Source of the DNA: Andrena cerasifolii
Lineage: Eukaryota; Arthropoda; Insecta; Hymenoptera; Andrenidae
Direction of reading: 5' to 3'
NCBI RefSeq assembly: GCF_050908995.1
Contig: NC_135124.1
Span: 10,106,001-10,170,000, forward strand
DNA: 64,000 nucleotides
Part shown: in pieces, positions 1 through 12,221 of the stretch
How the letters are laid out: each line of letters opens with the position of its first letter
Numbering within the stretch: the first letter of the stretch is position 1
Notes under the pieces: model-generated
Told to the model about the DNA's origin: nothing
Database searches by the model: none
The model's input: the letters and a program-made list of their open reading frames with translations, nothing else
Position numbers and translations under genes: made by a program

Positions 1-3000
1 GGGCTGAAGAAGCCACTCCGACAGATGTTCCGCTCCTCTTCAGAGCTACTCGAGAAGAACTGGTAGCCATTTTGATGGCGATGCTCCCTGCGCAGCCACT
101 CGGAAGGAAAACAAACGTAAAAATAAGGCGATCCGTGCCGATCGGGCTGCATAAATAACGACGCTCGCGATGCCGCCCCATTTTCCCTCTGCCAGGTGAA
201 CGTTTGAATTCAATGCCTCCTGGAAATTTAATTAACCGTACGTCATCGGCTTGCAGCTACCGACGACCTGCCCCATATCCGGCTTCTTATTACTAATAAA
301 CGTTTTATCATACCCCTCCAACGGGAAGAACCTACTTGGGTGCGAGTTCAGGGGAACGTGGACGTAATTCCGTGTATCTAGGAATTGTTAGTACGGCGAT
401 ACTATTATCGCCGTGCGGCCGGAAAAGTTACGAAACGGTGCTCGGCGAGATCAAGGGTCGCAGATGTTATCGCGTTGTGGACGCAAAGAAAATTCGAAAC
501 AGGGATACGTGTGTGTACTCAGTGAATGGATTTCGGAGATGAAGGAGCGGGTCAGAGGCTTGCTGCAATTAACGATGAAAAAACGTACTTGCGTCTGAAC
601 TGACTTGGAGGAAAGAACTTGTTGAAAGTGGAAGACACCGGTGATCCCTGAATATTAGAACGCTGCCAGCTGAGCCTCGTTGCGAGCTAACACCCCAAGA
701 AGCAGAGGCGCATTTCGCGGTTAAATATTGATGACACCCTGAAAGTATCGCAGGGAGAGGGGCAGGGTGGAATGAAAGGGGGATGGGAAAACGAAAGGAA
801 TTGTTGGCAAGCACGTATGAGCGCCGCCATTGGTTGGTAGCCGAAGCAGCGGCAACCGTAGACCTGTTATTAAGGTCAATGGGCTTAAAATGTTTTAACC
901 GTCATGGTCTTTACGGCACGGCCACTCTTGCATCGCTCAAATATCCACCTTTCAGCCGAGTGCTCCTCTGCCCGGCACCTTTTTCTTTTGCCCGTTCACC
1001 TGCATCTTCCAGCGCTCGGTGTCCCTTGTTCTTCCGCCAAACAGCGTTCATCGATCTTTGGAGGCCACTCCACGGTAATTGCACGTAATCACACCCGTGG
1101 CCATTATGAGAGCAAGTCGGCAGATGCCCGCTTCTTTTTTAATCCCCGGTGAACACTTCCACTACCTCTGTCTCCGTTCCTCGGCCGCGCCTCTTCAGCG
1201 CCGTCCCACGACAGCCTTTACTTTGGAATGTTTTCAGTCACGGAGCCCGAGATTTCGAGGGCATGCAGCTTCCTAATGTGTTAATTCTGGGAAATTGCGC
1301 GGAGGGCTGGCGTTTCCTTCCTTTTATTTCTCGAGTCGACGAAAAGTGAAGGGCGGGTTTTTGTAAGTTTCTTGTACGGAATGAGAATTAAAAAAGTATC
1401 GATAACTATTCCGAACTGCAATGCCCAGGCTGTTTAGAATTTCTGATGCAAGTACACCGGCGAGAATAAAGAATTCCATTATTCCTGACGTTTTACCAGC
1501 CCCGAGGTCCATTAACATTCGAGCAGGAAATTACACGACGAAACAAACAATGTTGCACACCCTTGCACTCGGTGCACTGTGCTAATACATGATTAAAGTT
1601 TCACCGGCCATTTGCGGCGAACCTCCGTTCTTTCCGCGAGGAATTTAACAAGCGCATTACCGCATAGAGAATAACGTAATGGCGCGTTTCCATCCACCGT
1701 CAATTAAGTTATTAGAACGCATTTCCCAGTTGCTATACGATTATCCCACATTTCCCTCGTACGCTTCGATTATACCCCGTCGAACGGACTCGCTGGCGCG
1801 GTCGTTACCTTTTCTCCTTCCATTGGCGAACCGTATCAGTTTCGTTCGCGGGGCTGCCTCCGTTTTTCCCGCAGGCGGTCGTAAAATTCCGTAATCGACG
1901 GATTAATAAATCGACAAATTGCTATATCGCGGCGCAATCACTGGCGACGTTGTTCCGGCACCGATCGCGGCAGGTGCGTGACGTTTTTTTCTCCGTCCCC
2001 GCAGATGATCGTTCCCTCTGCTCGAAGCCGAAGAATCCCCAGGAAACGGACAGGAAGGAGAAAAAGCAGATCGAGCGCGGGCTGGCCGTTCCGTCCGATG
2101 GAATGTAGTTTAATCCAACGTAAAGACCGGACAATAAGAAGCAACGCCAGCGAGCATGCATCCACCATAAAGTTTTACAAGCTAAATACCTAAATACGCT
2201 GTAACGAGATACGAAATTACCATGCTATTATACACTGCAGGGTGGAAGCCAGGGGATACTAACGACCCTAACGCGCCCAGCCAAATGAAATTGCCACCGA
2301 ACGATGCGTGCAGACTTTAAATTTCGCGCTAACTGATGAACGCATCCTTCGGGTTAATGTAAAACTGTTAAGAATTTACATTTCTCTTCCCTTTCTTTAA
2401 CCAGAAGCGCCGCGTCGCGGGCTCCGAAGAAGGCGCCACGCAGTGAACACGTTCTACGTTATTAAGCTACGTTAATTGCCCGGAAAGTTTCGCCTTGGAG
2501 CAGCTTTCGCTGAGAGCGAACGATAATCGCATTGAACCTGGGCGAGCACGGGTGGAAGAACGAAGATTACCTAGTGCTGCTAAAAATTCTATGTCATCTG
2601 TCGTCGCTGCGGCTGAAGAAACGCATCAAGCGAACTCTGCCTCCGTATAAAAACATAAAGACAATGCGCCAAGTGAATTGCCAGTGGACCAAAAAGGACA
2701 CGCAATTGTCCCTCGAAAAACACAGCAACTGCGCCGGCGCTGCGCGGCAATCTAGTTACACGCCGGCTAATAAAATCGCTCGCACCCCTGGAATTTATCA
2801 ACCCCCCCGAGCACCGTGACTTGGAAATACCAGCGACAAAGGGGATCCGCAGAGCGAGCGAGCAGAGGGTGCGCATCGCCGCGGCGACAATTAACTCGCC
2901 GCAGATTATTACGGGCAAGAGCAATAGCTGTCCGGCTGGCAGCTATAGCGTCTCCCGGCGCTGTCTCTCGCTGGCAGATTAATTATTATCGACCGGGATT

Positions 3001-3665
3001 ATTGCAATCCTCCTTCGATGGGTGGTCGGCGCCGCGGCATGGCACGAACATCGCTCACCCCGTTGTTCGCCGCTGTTCGACACCATTAACCATGCTAAGA
3101 GCGCGTATCGATTCGACAGGGGCAGGTGAGCCGTCCGAAAAAAAAACGCGTGCGTGCGAGCCGCGCGAAACGATCCGCGTAAAAAAATTTTACGACGCGA
3201 CCCAATAAGTGAAACTTCCTGAGCGAATAATAAGATATGGTAATGAGGCCTCCTCAAAAAATTACGCCGCGCACCTTGTTCGAGACCCGGCCGTTTATTT
3301 TTTCCACGTTTCGCGGGGCCAACCGCAAATTGGACCGTTACCGGGGCGGGCAGCGATAAACAATTTCGCGCGGCCGCGACGCGTGACGCGAGAGGAACGA
3401 ATTGCGCGCGGCGGGAATTGCCGCGGTTTATTAGGTGCTCGTTGAAGTTTGTATGCAGTCGGTATAGGGCGTCGGAGGTAAGTAAGTGGAGGACTCTGTG
3501 CACGGAGAAGTGACTGCGGGTGAATTTCAGGTCCCGAGGCAGAGTGGATGTGGAATATAGTTGTTGATATTCGTAGATATTGAGCGGAGCACCGAGCGAA
3601 ATTTCCCATCGTGCATTCAATGGGTTCTATATACCTACGAAAGTTTTCTAGCAGGCCTAAATATA

Positions 3666-3691
3666 TAGGGGAGAGCTGGGACAAACGTAAC
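3666..3691 (+). repeat. Possible solo terminus of a TA-flanked DNA transposon
   Basis: A TA at 3666-3667 is followed by GGGGAGAGCTGGGACAAACG. This resembles the left end of the pogo-like element at 38448 (GGGGAGACCGGGGCTAGATG) in the first bases and general pattern. I found no inverted partner within several kb, so this is either a solo end of a deleted copy or a coincidence. Confidence 0.25.
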
Positions 3692-5763
3692 GGCGTCAGA
3701 ATTTCAGCATTAAAGACAGGCCCCCACTGGTTCATCTTGTTCATCGAAAGTTCTTCCTCGTTATCCTCCATGGAGACCCACGCGAAACCACGGGGTCGCG
3801 AGGAAACAATTAAAGAACCCCCTGCTCCCGGGGTAATGAACAGAATCGTTGGCGGAGCCGCGGATCGTTTCGCATGTAACCGAAAGGAAAACAAGATAAA
3901 GCGGGTGCTAAATGGGGCAATTATACGCGGGAGCAGCGAGGGTGCGGAAAAGTGGACTCCGCTGGGTTAATGTCCCAGGGACGACCGAGGATCCGGGGGG
4001 GTCCACGAACAGTTTCACCGAAAACCCTGCGGCCAGGAGTTTCTTGGCGAGCTTTCGAGGCCCGAAAAGTTCGCCCCGGAGCCGTTTACCACGCACCGTG
4101 GGGTCTCGTTGACTGGGAGACGGGATCGCGTAACTCGATTTCAACCCCCTCCCCGCAACCACGGGCATGCAAATACGAAACTTGCTATGGCAAACGCGGT
4201 ACTATTTTAATTAGGAAGTTCTCGGACGACGAGGCGCGCTACCCGCGTGCCGCGCCTTGGGACATTCTTAACCCGAGTTACGTTACGCGTAATTTGCGAC
4301 ATTAAAACAGTAGTCCCGCGACGGGCTCTGTCTCTGTCCGCTGGAACGGGTAATCTGCCGATTAATTTTAAGCGCTGAAATGTTTTCCAAGTGACCAGAA
4401 CGCGCGGGGCGACGGTCCATTTAACTTTCTTTCCTTAATTAGAGCGGATGCTGGGCGCGGATGCTTGGATTTCTTTGGGGAGACCGTTGGAATTAATTTC
4501 TTTCCCCTGTGACTTCCAGTGCAAGATAAACCGTCAGCTCTGAAAGCAGGCTTCGAAGCCGAACGTTCTCTGGGACGGTTTAAATAATCGTTAAATAATA
4601 AAGAGGCTCGCTACTGTTATTTTATTCCGCGAGTTACCTACTCCTCGCGTATTTAATTCCTCAACGCCGCCTGAGATTGGGTTCAGTGGCAGAGTTACGC
4701 CCGTGCTTCACCTTCCAGCCGTTCGCGCATATTTTCCTCGCCACGGTTACTTTCCCTTTTACCAACCATCGTTTTACGATTATTGCGCCGTCGATATCGC
4801 CCGCAGCCTTCGCGGTAATTACAGAAACCTCGCGGCCAGTTGCGTCCGATTATAATCAAACCCGCGCAGGCCGATCGCTCGACTGTACACACGATAATCA
4901 CTCTATTAAAAATTACAATCTACACGTCCGTGCCTACTACCCTCTTCCGCCTGTAATCCGAGAGGTCATCATTAAACGTAATCGTTACCCCTCCAGTGGA
5001 GGCCGACAAATGTAAATCTTATCTCGTCCGCTCCAATTTCCGAGGTAACCGCTGCGAACCAGCGAATTATCGTTCGATCCAAGGAGATAGGGCGGCGTAA
5101 CAAGTGTCTCGCCGCGTGCAGAGGAGCGCATTCGAAAAATTCCGTCCTCCGCGTGCGAGCAATCGGCCGCGGCGCGTCTCTCTCCTCCGCCCGAACGACT
5201 CGGCACCGCTCAGCAGCGCCGTCGTGACAAGCCTTGGGCGTTGATCGCCCCTGCCAGAAAACCAGTATCCCGGTTCTACTGGTTTCGGGGCCCGAGACTC
5301 TCCGCGCCGTCCGCGGGGACGCGCGCCCGTTCGAAAGATGTAGTGCCTACCTGCGCCGAACACTGGCGAGCACGTCGCGCTACACAGGGGCCGTGGGGGC
5401 CCCCGGTCTCCCGATGAGAATCCCCGTCGCTTTATTGGGCTACCGGTTATTATGATAATGCCAGGCCCGTCGAGGGGCTCCGGCGAAAAAGCAGAGACGC
5501 GGTGCAACGACTCCCAGGGGTATTCAAATCGCGACCGGACCCCGTGCAAACAGCTCGACGACGGAGACGCGATGGACGCGTCTCGCCCGAGCGTGCGTTG
5601 ATTCGTGGACAAGGGGCCCCCCCGATCGGCGCAAATTACCGGTAGTCGGTCGTCATTTCGGATGGTCTATACTCCGGTGGCCCCGGGAAAAAGAAAGGGA
5701 GAAATAGGGCGATGAGCGGAGGTAACCAGGGCCCGGGTGGCAAGAAGATTGCATCCTTGTACG

Positions 5764-5787
5764 CGCGAGCAATTGAAATTGCTCGCG
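5764..5787. other. Perfect 11-bp inverted repeat
   Basis: CGCGAGCAATT at 5764-5774 and AATTGCTCGCG at 5777-5787 are perfect reverse complements separated by only GA. The result is a nearly uninterrupted 24-bp dyad. It could be a protein-binding dyad or a cruciform-prone site. No adjacent gene identifies a role. Confidence 0.6.
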
Positions 5788-6495
5788 AGCGGCCTCGCGA
5801 GGATTTCTCTCTCTGGCTTCCTGGCTTTTCAGAGAGCTAACGACCCGACGAGTCTGCGGCTTCCAATGGAAATGGCATGCAAATCGGATTCATTGCGTTT
5901 GGGAATTGATGAGGCTCTCGGTTCCTTGGAACCGGCGGCTGGCGTTTCGGTGCTCTCGGATCGGTAGGAACAAGCACCGATATTAATAGGCGCGCCCGGC
6001 GATTAAGCGGAGGAAGAGCGAGTGTTCGACGCGTGGAAAGGCGGTGTCGAGATCGGGAATAGGATATTGTGTCGCTGGCGGCTGATGGCTAATTTTAGTC
6101 ATCCGCGATGGCTCGCGTGGGGATTGAATTCAGCGAGGTGTAAATTTCTTTCGACTGGAATTAAAAGTTCAACGGCGATTCGACGGCGTCGGAGTTCCTC
6201 CTCGCGCGTTTCAGATCTATAGGAGGGCGGTATTCTTCGTTGCCTGCGTTGCATTGTGACACGATTGCGGGATGTGATAAAAAGAGGAGGAAGGGGAACT
6301 GGGAAATGTCCACACAAGTGTAGATACTGCCTTTGTGTGGTAATAGCAGCCAATTAGTGAGGATTTACGTGACAGCTTGGAATTTGTGGCGAAGAATCTT
6401 TGTAAAAAGTCAAATTAAATGATAGTTGGAAAATAGGAAATTATAAAGTTACGTGTAATTAAAAATTCACAGTAGAATTTGTACATAGCTACGGT

Positions 6496-6592
6496 TAGTG
6501 TTCCTTCTCGAGAATGCTTTCTCGAGAAATTTTATAATTGCTGATTTCTTATTTCTCGAGAAACAACAAATATGGAGAAATCAGGAACACTA
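6496..6592. repeat. Small inverted-repeat element with three TTCTCGAGAA palindromes
   Basis: TAGTGTTCCT at 6496-6505 pairs with AGGAACACTA at 6583-6592. The terminal TA on each side could be a TA target duplication around a 93-bp core. Alternatively the flanking GGT on both sides could be a 3-bp duplication. Inside, TTCTCGAGAA occurs at 6505-6514, within 6518-6529 and within 6552-6563. It is probably a very small MITE, and no coding capacity is present. Confidence 0.5.
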
Positions 6593-9215
6593 GGTACAGT
6601 GTTGGCTTTACCACTGTGGCTATCTGTTTAGCTCGTTACCGAATGAACCACCGTTCCACTTGCACCGAGAGCAGAAACTGAGACTCAAAGCAAGCGAAGA
6701 ACCGTGTGGAAATTTGGAAAATTATCGAATTAAGGTTTAACGGGGCCGTTAGAATCTCTGCATTCGCATTCTGGGCCACGTGTCGTAGCTTGAGAGGTGA
6801 AAGGGCTCGAGAGGCTTCGTCGTATAACTCTATTAGAAGCACGCGATTACAGGCCCCCTTCTCTGAAGGTGGAGAGAAGCGGCAGGAGAATTAGGCCGAC
6901 GAGATCGTTGGGTATGTTGTCGAACGGGTTATCTTACAAATGTTCGGTCGAAAACCTGCCCGGCTAGGTTACAAACGTGTTTCTGTAACGTCCAGCCACG
7001 AATTCCTGCCTCACACGGCGCCGTATCGTTCTGCCCTTACAGGGACAATCGAAACTTCCAAGCATCTCCCAATCCAGCCACATTACTTCAACACTGTACG
7101 GGGAATCAATCGAGATTGAAAGTAGGAGAAAGCCCTGATTGCCTACTTAACATCCTTGACACCTTTCCCAAAGCTTCAGATTTGACAGCACGAGCAGCTC
7201 ACAAGCCACTGACAAGTCCTACCACTTAAATATAGAATCTTCTAATCAGAATTAAACAAATTACCAAGTAAATTAATCATCTCATATAAAATCTTTGACG
7301 TTTCGTCTGCGGTGGAGAAATTTCGTACAAATAATCCTAAAAAATAACAGAACAAAATGGATTCTCTAGCACTCGCAGGTACACGCCGCATATTTACAAG
7401 CGGTCAACAAAGCCAGCGTGCACATACGTTACCACAGAACACAAGAGCCGAGACACACATGCGTAATGCGGCACTGCTCGCGTAAAATAATATGCAACGA
7501 CTGATGTTTTGGGTCCATGAAACGTTCTCCGAGACAACATTGCAGTGCATTTACATATTATTACCGCGCGATCCGGCTCGGCGGGAAAAGTGGAATAAAG
7601 AGCCCGAGCAAGCGCTGTCTAAGCGTCTAAGCGCTTACATCCTACTCCAGATCCGAGACGTTTCGCCCGAGGCGTGGAGTTACTAACTCCCCTGGGCCAG
7701 CCGCTTCAAAAGGAAGACAATCGTCTGTTACATTTTCACGGCGAGGCTGTGGCACGCGCAGCTCGCTCATTCCTCGCAAGCTAGCTCGCGATGCATGCTC
7801 CTCTAAACAAGTTATAAATATCGAACGAGACACGTACGCGTACGAATAGTCATTGGGGTGTGCGCCCTTGCTGCGCAAGTGCACTTGCACGTAAGTCCAG
7901 CTACAAACGGTCCCCGTGCCTCCGGCAAGCGTTATCTGAATGAATCGTCGTCTGATATCGCTTTTGGCGGGAATGCAATTATCCGAGATTCTACCGCACA
8001 GGCGGAGCAACGCGGCCAGCGGCAAATACCGAGTTCGGCGTTGTTTAAGAGCCTGGTGAGATTTGGAGCGGTGCCTCGAGAGTGTCACGGGTAGGTATGC
8101 ACGGGGCGCTTGAAATTTGACGAAACAGGAAAACAGTCGAAGCGTAGGATTTACGAATCCATCTTTCACCGTCCGCTTGGATAATTGAGACTTGAATAAC
8201 GGTGGCGGGATTATAGTATCGTAGACTGCTATTCCATCAGTCTTCTTTTATTTTTATTAACTCCTGGAATTGATGTGTCCCGTCCCATTGCAGAATTTCA
8301 TAGGCATTCGCGTGTGTATCTGTGTACTGACACGTCGGGTAATCCTTGCGAGCCGAGCGAAATAAATCTTCGGACAGGCGAGAGAGCATTGTAAAACAGT
8401 GACTAGCCGAGCGTTATTCGCGACGTAAATCGGCTGTGACCGGACGCGGACTGATAGCGCGGCCGCTAAAAGTGTCTTTGCCTGGCCGTCTCGTGTCTGA
8501 GCGGACAGTATAAATCGGCCTTTGTGCGTATCGCGCGCGCCATGACCCAAATTCGCGCCACGGGCCGAGGGGGGAACGAACGAATCGGGGCCTCGATTGA
8601 AACCTTCGCTCCAATGTCATCGAGTGGGAGCCCCCCCCGATCCAACGGCGCGTCCGCTGTCTCGATTTTATCGGCGCATAAATCGTTGGAGATTACTGTT
8701 ATATCCCCGCTATCAAGCCTGCCCACCATTCGAATTTCCGTCCACGTCTTTCCGTGCCGCGGAACGCCAACTATTCCGCGCCACCGGGGGAATGATAAAT
8801 TTATCTGCCGCGCACCGGCGGACGCCGTTCCGCGCGGAATTACGATCGCTGTAATTCGACGATCGTGCGGCGATCGCTTCCTCCATCGGGTATAACAGAG
8901 CCATGAACCAATAAAGTCGGATTGGGGGGATCGTGGATCGTGTCGTGGCGCGGTAAATCGTGTCGGGGAGCCCGCTGTTCGCGCGTCCATCTCCTACGGA
9001 GCTAATAATCTCTCTGGCTGCAGGCCGATTTCCCTTGTCGCGGAAGCGGCGAGAGGTCGTTCGTCCGATGCTAGACTATTTCCAACGATTTAGAACGAAC
9101 GACTTCCTCATTCGGATGGAGATGCGGTGAGTCAGACGACTACAGCTTGGGGATGGAATTTGATAAAAGTGGTTGATGCGAAGGGTCAGGGGAAGTATTT
9201 TTATGTTATACAGTA
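6593..9215. other. No gene seen; plain intergenic DNA
   Basis: No recognisable gene, RNA or repeat. The minus-strand frames at 7642-8169 and 8466-8990 overlap frames in other phases and show no domain. About 7100-7500 is relatively AT-rich and 8400-9000 is GC-rich. Confidence 0.55.
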
Positions 9216-9223
9216 CTTGAATT

Positions 9224-9378
9224 CAGTGGCGCGCCCAGGGAGAAGGGCGCCTGCACCCCCAAAGAAGGGGCTTTGTAGAAAAAAAGAAAACTAGATTTCA
9301 TCCCTTATTCCGAATTTGCGTTAAAAATAGTTTTATTCAACTCGACTCTCCCAAGATTAAATCCTGAGTGCGCCACTG
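9224..9378 (+). mobile_element. hAT-type MITE, copy 1
   Basis: A 155-bp element begins CAGTGGCGCG and ends GCGCCACTG, giving about 10-bp terminal inverted repeats. It is flanked by 8-bp near-identical direct repeats, CTTGAATT (9216-9223) and CTTGGATT (9379-9386). CAGTGGCG-type ends with an 8-bp duplication are the hAT superfamily signature. Internal landmarks shared with the other copies are CACCCCCAAAG near the left end and TTAAATCCTGAGTG near the right. It has no coding capacity, so it would depend on a transposase from elsewhere. Confidence 0.7.
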
Positions 9379-9386
9379 CTTGGATT

Positions 9387-10338
9387 TACTATCAACTGCG
9401 CGTCACAGTCTGTCTAAAGACTTCTAGTACACTATATTCTAACGACAGAAACCAAACGAAGAATTTACCCACTTTACAAAACCTCTAACGACCCAACCTA
9501 ATGAACCATCGGCATCGTAGAGTCGTAGCAAGCACGATCCACAGTCTCCGTTCCATCGGCAGTGGACTTTTGCATCTTTGCTCGGTTAACAACCGTTATG
9601 CACGAGATGCTGCTCCGCCATGGCAGAACTCGACCAACAAACTTACGATCAAACCACGATCCACCTTTTTCTGGGTGTCCGACGTCGATCAACCACCGGC
9701 GACGGTTCTTCGGGCAACGATGAAATTCACGGGGATCGCGTGTTCCGTTTCAGAGGTTAGACGAAGGAAAGTCGATGCAACAATGTTAATGGCAGACTAA
9801 TCTAGCCGGGGAAACCGAGGGAGAATGGGGCGAGCATAAATTTCTTTTCCAGGGTACGTTGACCGACGGCAGGCCGATAAACGCGGGAATGCGGAAGCAG
9901 CGGCCATACACCGTGCTTCATCGAATGCCAGAGTGAAATCGGCATGAAAACCGCAAGGATTTTATTTGACGCCGCGAAAGGAGCCCAGCCTTTCGGATGC
10001 CTTCGCCGTGGCTGGTCGTCCGGGGCTTGGATACGCGCTCGACCATGCTCGTACTGGTCACTTTCAATTATCGTTTCGATGGGCCGATGCGTAACCGCAG
10101 GATTTTACGCCGATCGCTTTGCTTTGTTTTGCGGACATCCATTACTCGTCGTTTTGGTTGCCCTGTCAAGTTTCCATGGACACTTTTAACAGCCATATAA
10201 TCGCACGCTCTAATGATTATCTGCTGCAAACAAGTTTTTGTGGTTTTCAAGCTTTTAATGCAGAACCTTATATCCTTCTTGCGTCTTGACCTACTAGTAA
10301 CAATTAAATTGCGAAGGCAGAAATTAGTTTGAACTGTT
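9387..10338. other. No gene seen
   Basis: No supportable feature. The short frames on both strands between 9498 and 10250 overlap one another and show no domain. GC content is intermediate. Confidence 0.5.
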
Positions 10339-10354
10339 CAGTGGCGGATTCAGG
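10339..10354 (+). repeat. Lone hAT-like terminus
   Basis: CAGTGGCGGATTCAGG matches the start of many insect hAT-type elements. No matching inverted end with an 8-bp duplication was found to the right. It may be a truncated element whose interior was replaced, or a chance match. The fold-back at 10464 lies 110 bp downstream. Confidence 0.3.
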
Positions 10355-10463
10355 AGTCTTTCTTGGAGGGGGTGAAATATGTAAAAGTACATAAGTACAT
10401 TTTTTAATCTTCCTTTACAAGATTTAAAATTTCCTTGTAATTTAGATTTTATTTGTCATTCTA

Positions 10464-10769
10464 CTTTGATCGGCCGAAAAACGAAGCCACATTCAAAGAT
10501 TTTTTTCTCAATAAACAGGACATGTAATGAAATATTTTTTTGGAATTTATTAAGCTACTGTTATACTATACAAAAAAAAATTAAAAAGATCGGAAGTGTC
10601 ACATTGACGCCGTAAAGTAACGTATGAAACAAATTAAAGAAAATCTTTTAAAATTTTTTTGTATAGTACAAGAGTAGCTTAGTAAATTCCAAAAAGATTT
10701 ATTTCATTATATGTTATATTTATGCAGAAAAAAATCTTTAAAAATAGCTTCATTTTTCGGCCGATCAAG
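10464..10769. repeat. Long fold-back element (about 127-bp arms)
   Basis: The left arm, 10464 to about 10590, is repeated in inverted orientation at about 10642-10769. Landmarks are GATCGGCCGAAAAACGAAGC at the outer left against GCTTCATTTTTCGGCCGATC at the outer right, and ACTATACAAAAAAA against TTTTTTTGTATAGT at the inner ends. The spacer is about 50 bp. The arms carry several mismatches and small indels. There is no open frame, so it is most likely a hairpin-type MITE. A transcript would form a long imperfect stem. Confidence 0.75.
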
Positions 10770-11219
10770 TCTAGTGTTAAGATTTTCAGAGTAGTTTTAA
10801 TACATTATGAAACAAACTGGCTTAAAAAGAGAATGAACGTTCTGTGAAAATATATTCTGTTGCAGTTATGCAGCGCTCAACCAGAGCATTCGGATAATGG
10901 AGTGTCTACTGTATCGCAATAAATTTCTTACAACGCGAAGCACTTTCACCACGCAAGACCGAGTTTCGAGCTACCATGTCGTACTTAATTTCTTATTAAG
11001 TCAACTTTAACACGGGCAGACTGGAGATAAAACATCGCCGAATCCTTCTCCACTGCGATTTAAATTTAAACGTAAGAGAATATTTCCCGTTTCGTTTCTT
11101 CGTTACACAACTCTCAAGATGAAGGGTTCGAAATAATTTCTCTTCACTTTTTACGTTCCAATGCCCTAATGGAATTAAACTGTTGTAAGTTCTCTCACCT
11201 CGCGATAAGAATAATATCA
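10770..11219. other. No gene seen
   Basis: A moderately AT-rich stretch without a recognisable gene or repeat. Confidence 0.5.
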
Positions 11220-11400
11220 AAGAAGAGGCCAAGAGGTCCTGGCACCCCCAAAGGGAGGCCTTGTAAAAAGAAAAGATTTAAATAAATTTGTATAATCACC
11301 TAATGAATTTTATTGAATTTGCATTGATGAAATTTTTCTTGAAGATATTTTTATCCGTTCAACTCGGCTCCCCGCGAGATTAATCCTGAGTATGCCACTG
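11220..11400 (+). mobile_element. hAT-type MITE, copy 2, damaged left end
   Basis: The right end reads CTGAGTATGCCACTG and stops at 11400. The interior shares CACCCCCAAAG, TAATGAATTTTATTGAATTTG, read in part, and AACTCGGCTCCC with the copies at 12026 and 61275. The left terminus is not recognisable as CAGTGGCG and appears mutated or truncated around 11220. No coding capacity. Confidence 0.6.
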
Positions 11401-12017
11401 CTTCCAACGACAACTCGGCGATGTGTCGCCGAGTGTTTTCAGTCCGCAACGAATACGGGAACGATTTATGCCGCGGGAACGTTTCTGTGACACGGAAAGT
11501 TCACGTGCCTCTCCCCAATCGGGCAAATTGGGTGCCAGGCTGATGGAAGCTCGCGAAGGGGCCGCGAAAGACGCAAACAAAAGCTCGACGAGTGTGCGCG
11601 AACGAAACGGCAGAAAAGTGGCCCCGAAAATGGGCCAACGGATTCGCGTCGGTAGTAAACCCAGATTGCAGACGTGCATTTATTACACGGCGCCCCCGGA
11701 AAGGTGAGGGAGGGGGTGAATGCAGTCCTCGTTCCTGGTGCTTTTTAGTATCGAGGTGACAATGTCACGTCGCGCATTTCCATCCAACTACGACTGCCGC
11801 GAATCTCCGTCCTTTCGAGCCGAGATCTCTGCGCTTTCTACGGCCATGCTCAATGGAAAAATTATATAATACCTTAGCCTTTTCCAAACTTATTCCTCAA
11901 ACGAGCCTCTAACGTTGAAGTATTACAATTCAGCTACATCGTATGTAATCTATTCTAACTTGAGGAATCTATGATAAATGAAACTGCAATCAAAGGAACT
12001 ACTTTACATCAAATTCA
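11401..12017. other. No gene seen between two MITE copies
   Basis: This spacer lies between two oppositely oriented hAT MITE copies. The open frames across 11380-11707 run on both strands and show no domain. Confidence 0.5.
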
Positions 12018-12025
12018 GGCTGATT

Positions 12026-12213
12026 CGGTGGCACTCAGGATTTAATTTGAGAGGAGCCGAGTGTACCGGATAAAAATATTTTTACCGCAAATTCAATAAA
12101 ATTCATTAGGCGGTTATAAAAATTCATTCAAAGAACAAAATTCAATTTTCTTTCCTTCTTGCAAAGCCCCTTCTTTGGGGGTGCCCCTTGGCCTCCCTCT
12201 GGGTGCGCTACTG
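12026..12213 (-). mobile_element. hAT-type MITE, copy 3, most complete
   Basis: A 188-bp element lies in inverse orientation relative to copies 1 and 2. On the minus strand it starts CAGTAGCGCACCCAG and ends CCTGAGTGCCACCG. It is bracketed by 8-bp near-identical direct repeats, GGCTGATT (12018-12025) and TGCTGATT (12214-12221), supporting hAT-type insertion. The interior contains CACCCCCAAAGAAGGGGC, an AT-rich centre and ACTCGGCTCC. No coding capacity. Confidence 0.75.
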
Positions 12214-12221
12214 TGCTGATT

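Larger units (their letters stand above)
1..6495. other. No gene seen; intergenic or intronic DNA
   Basis: I see no supportable gene here. Open frames of 60-213 codons occur on both strands and overlap one another (for example minus-strand frames across 2979-3894 and 5067-5612), which is what GC-rich DNA gives by chance. None shows a recognisable domain. GC-rich stretches alternate with AATTAA-type stretches throughout. A possible solo transposon end and a perfect dyad are listed separately. Confidence 0.6.

Noticed and set aside
6505..6563. TTCTCGAGAA repeats as heat-shock elements
   Set aside because: The spacing between TTC and GAA is four bases, not the two required for a heat-shock element.
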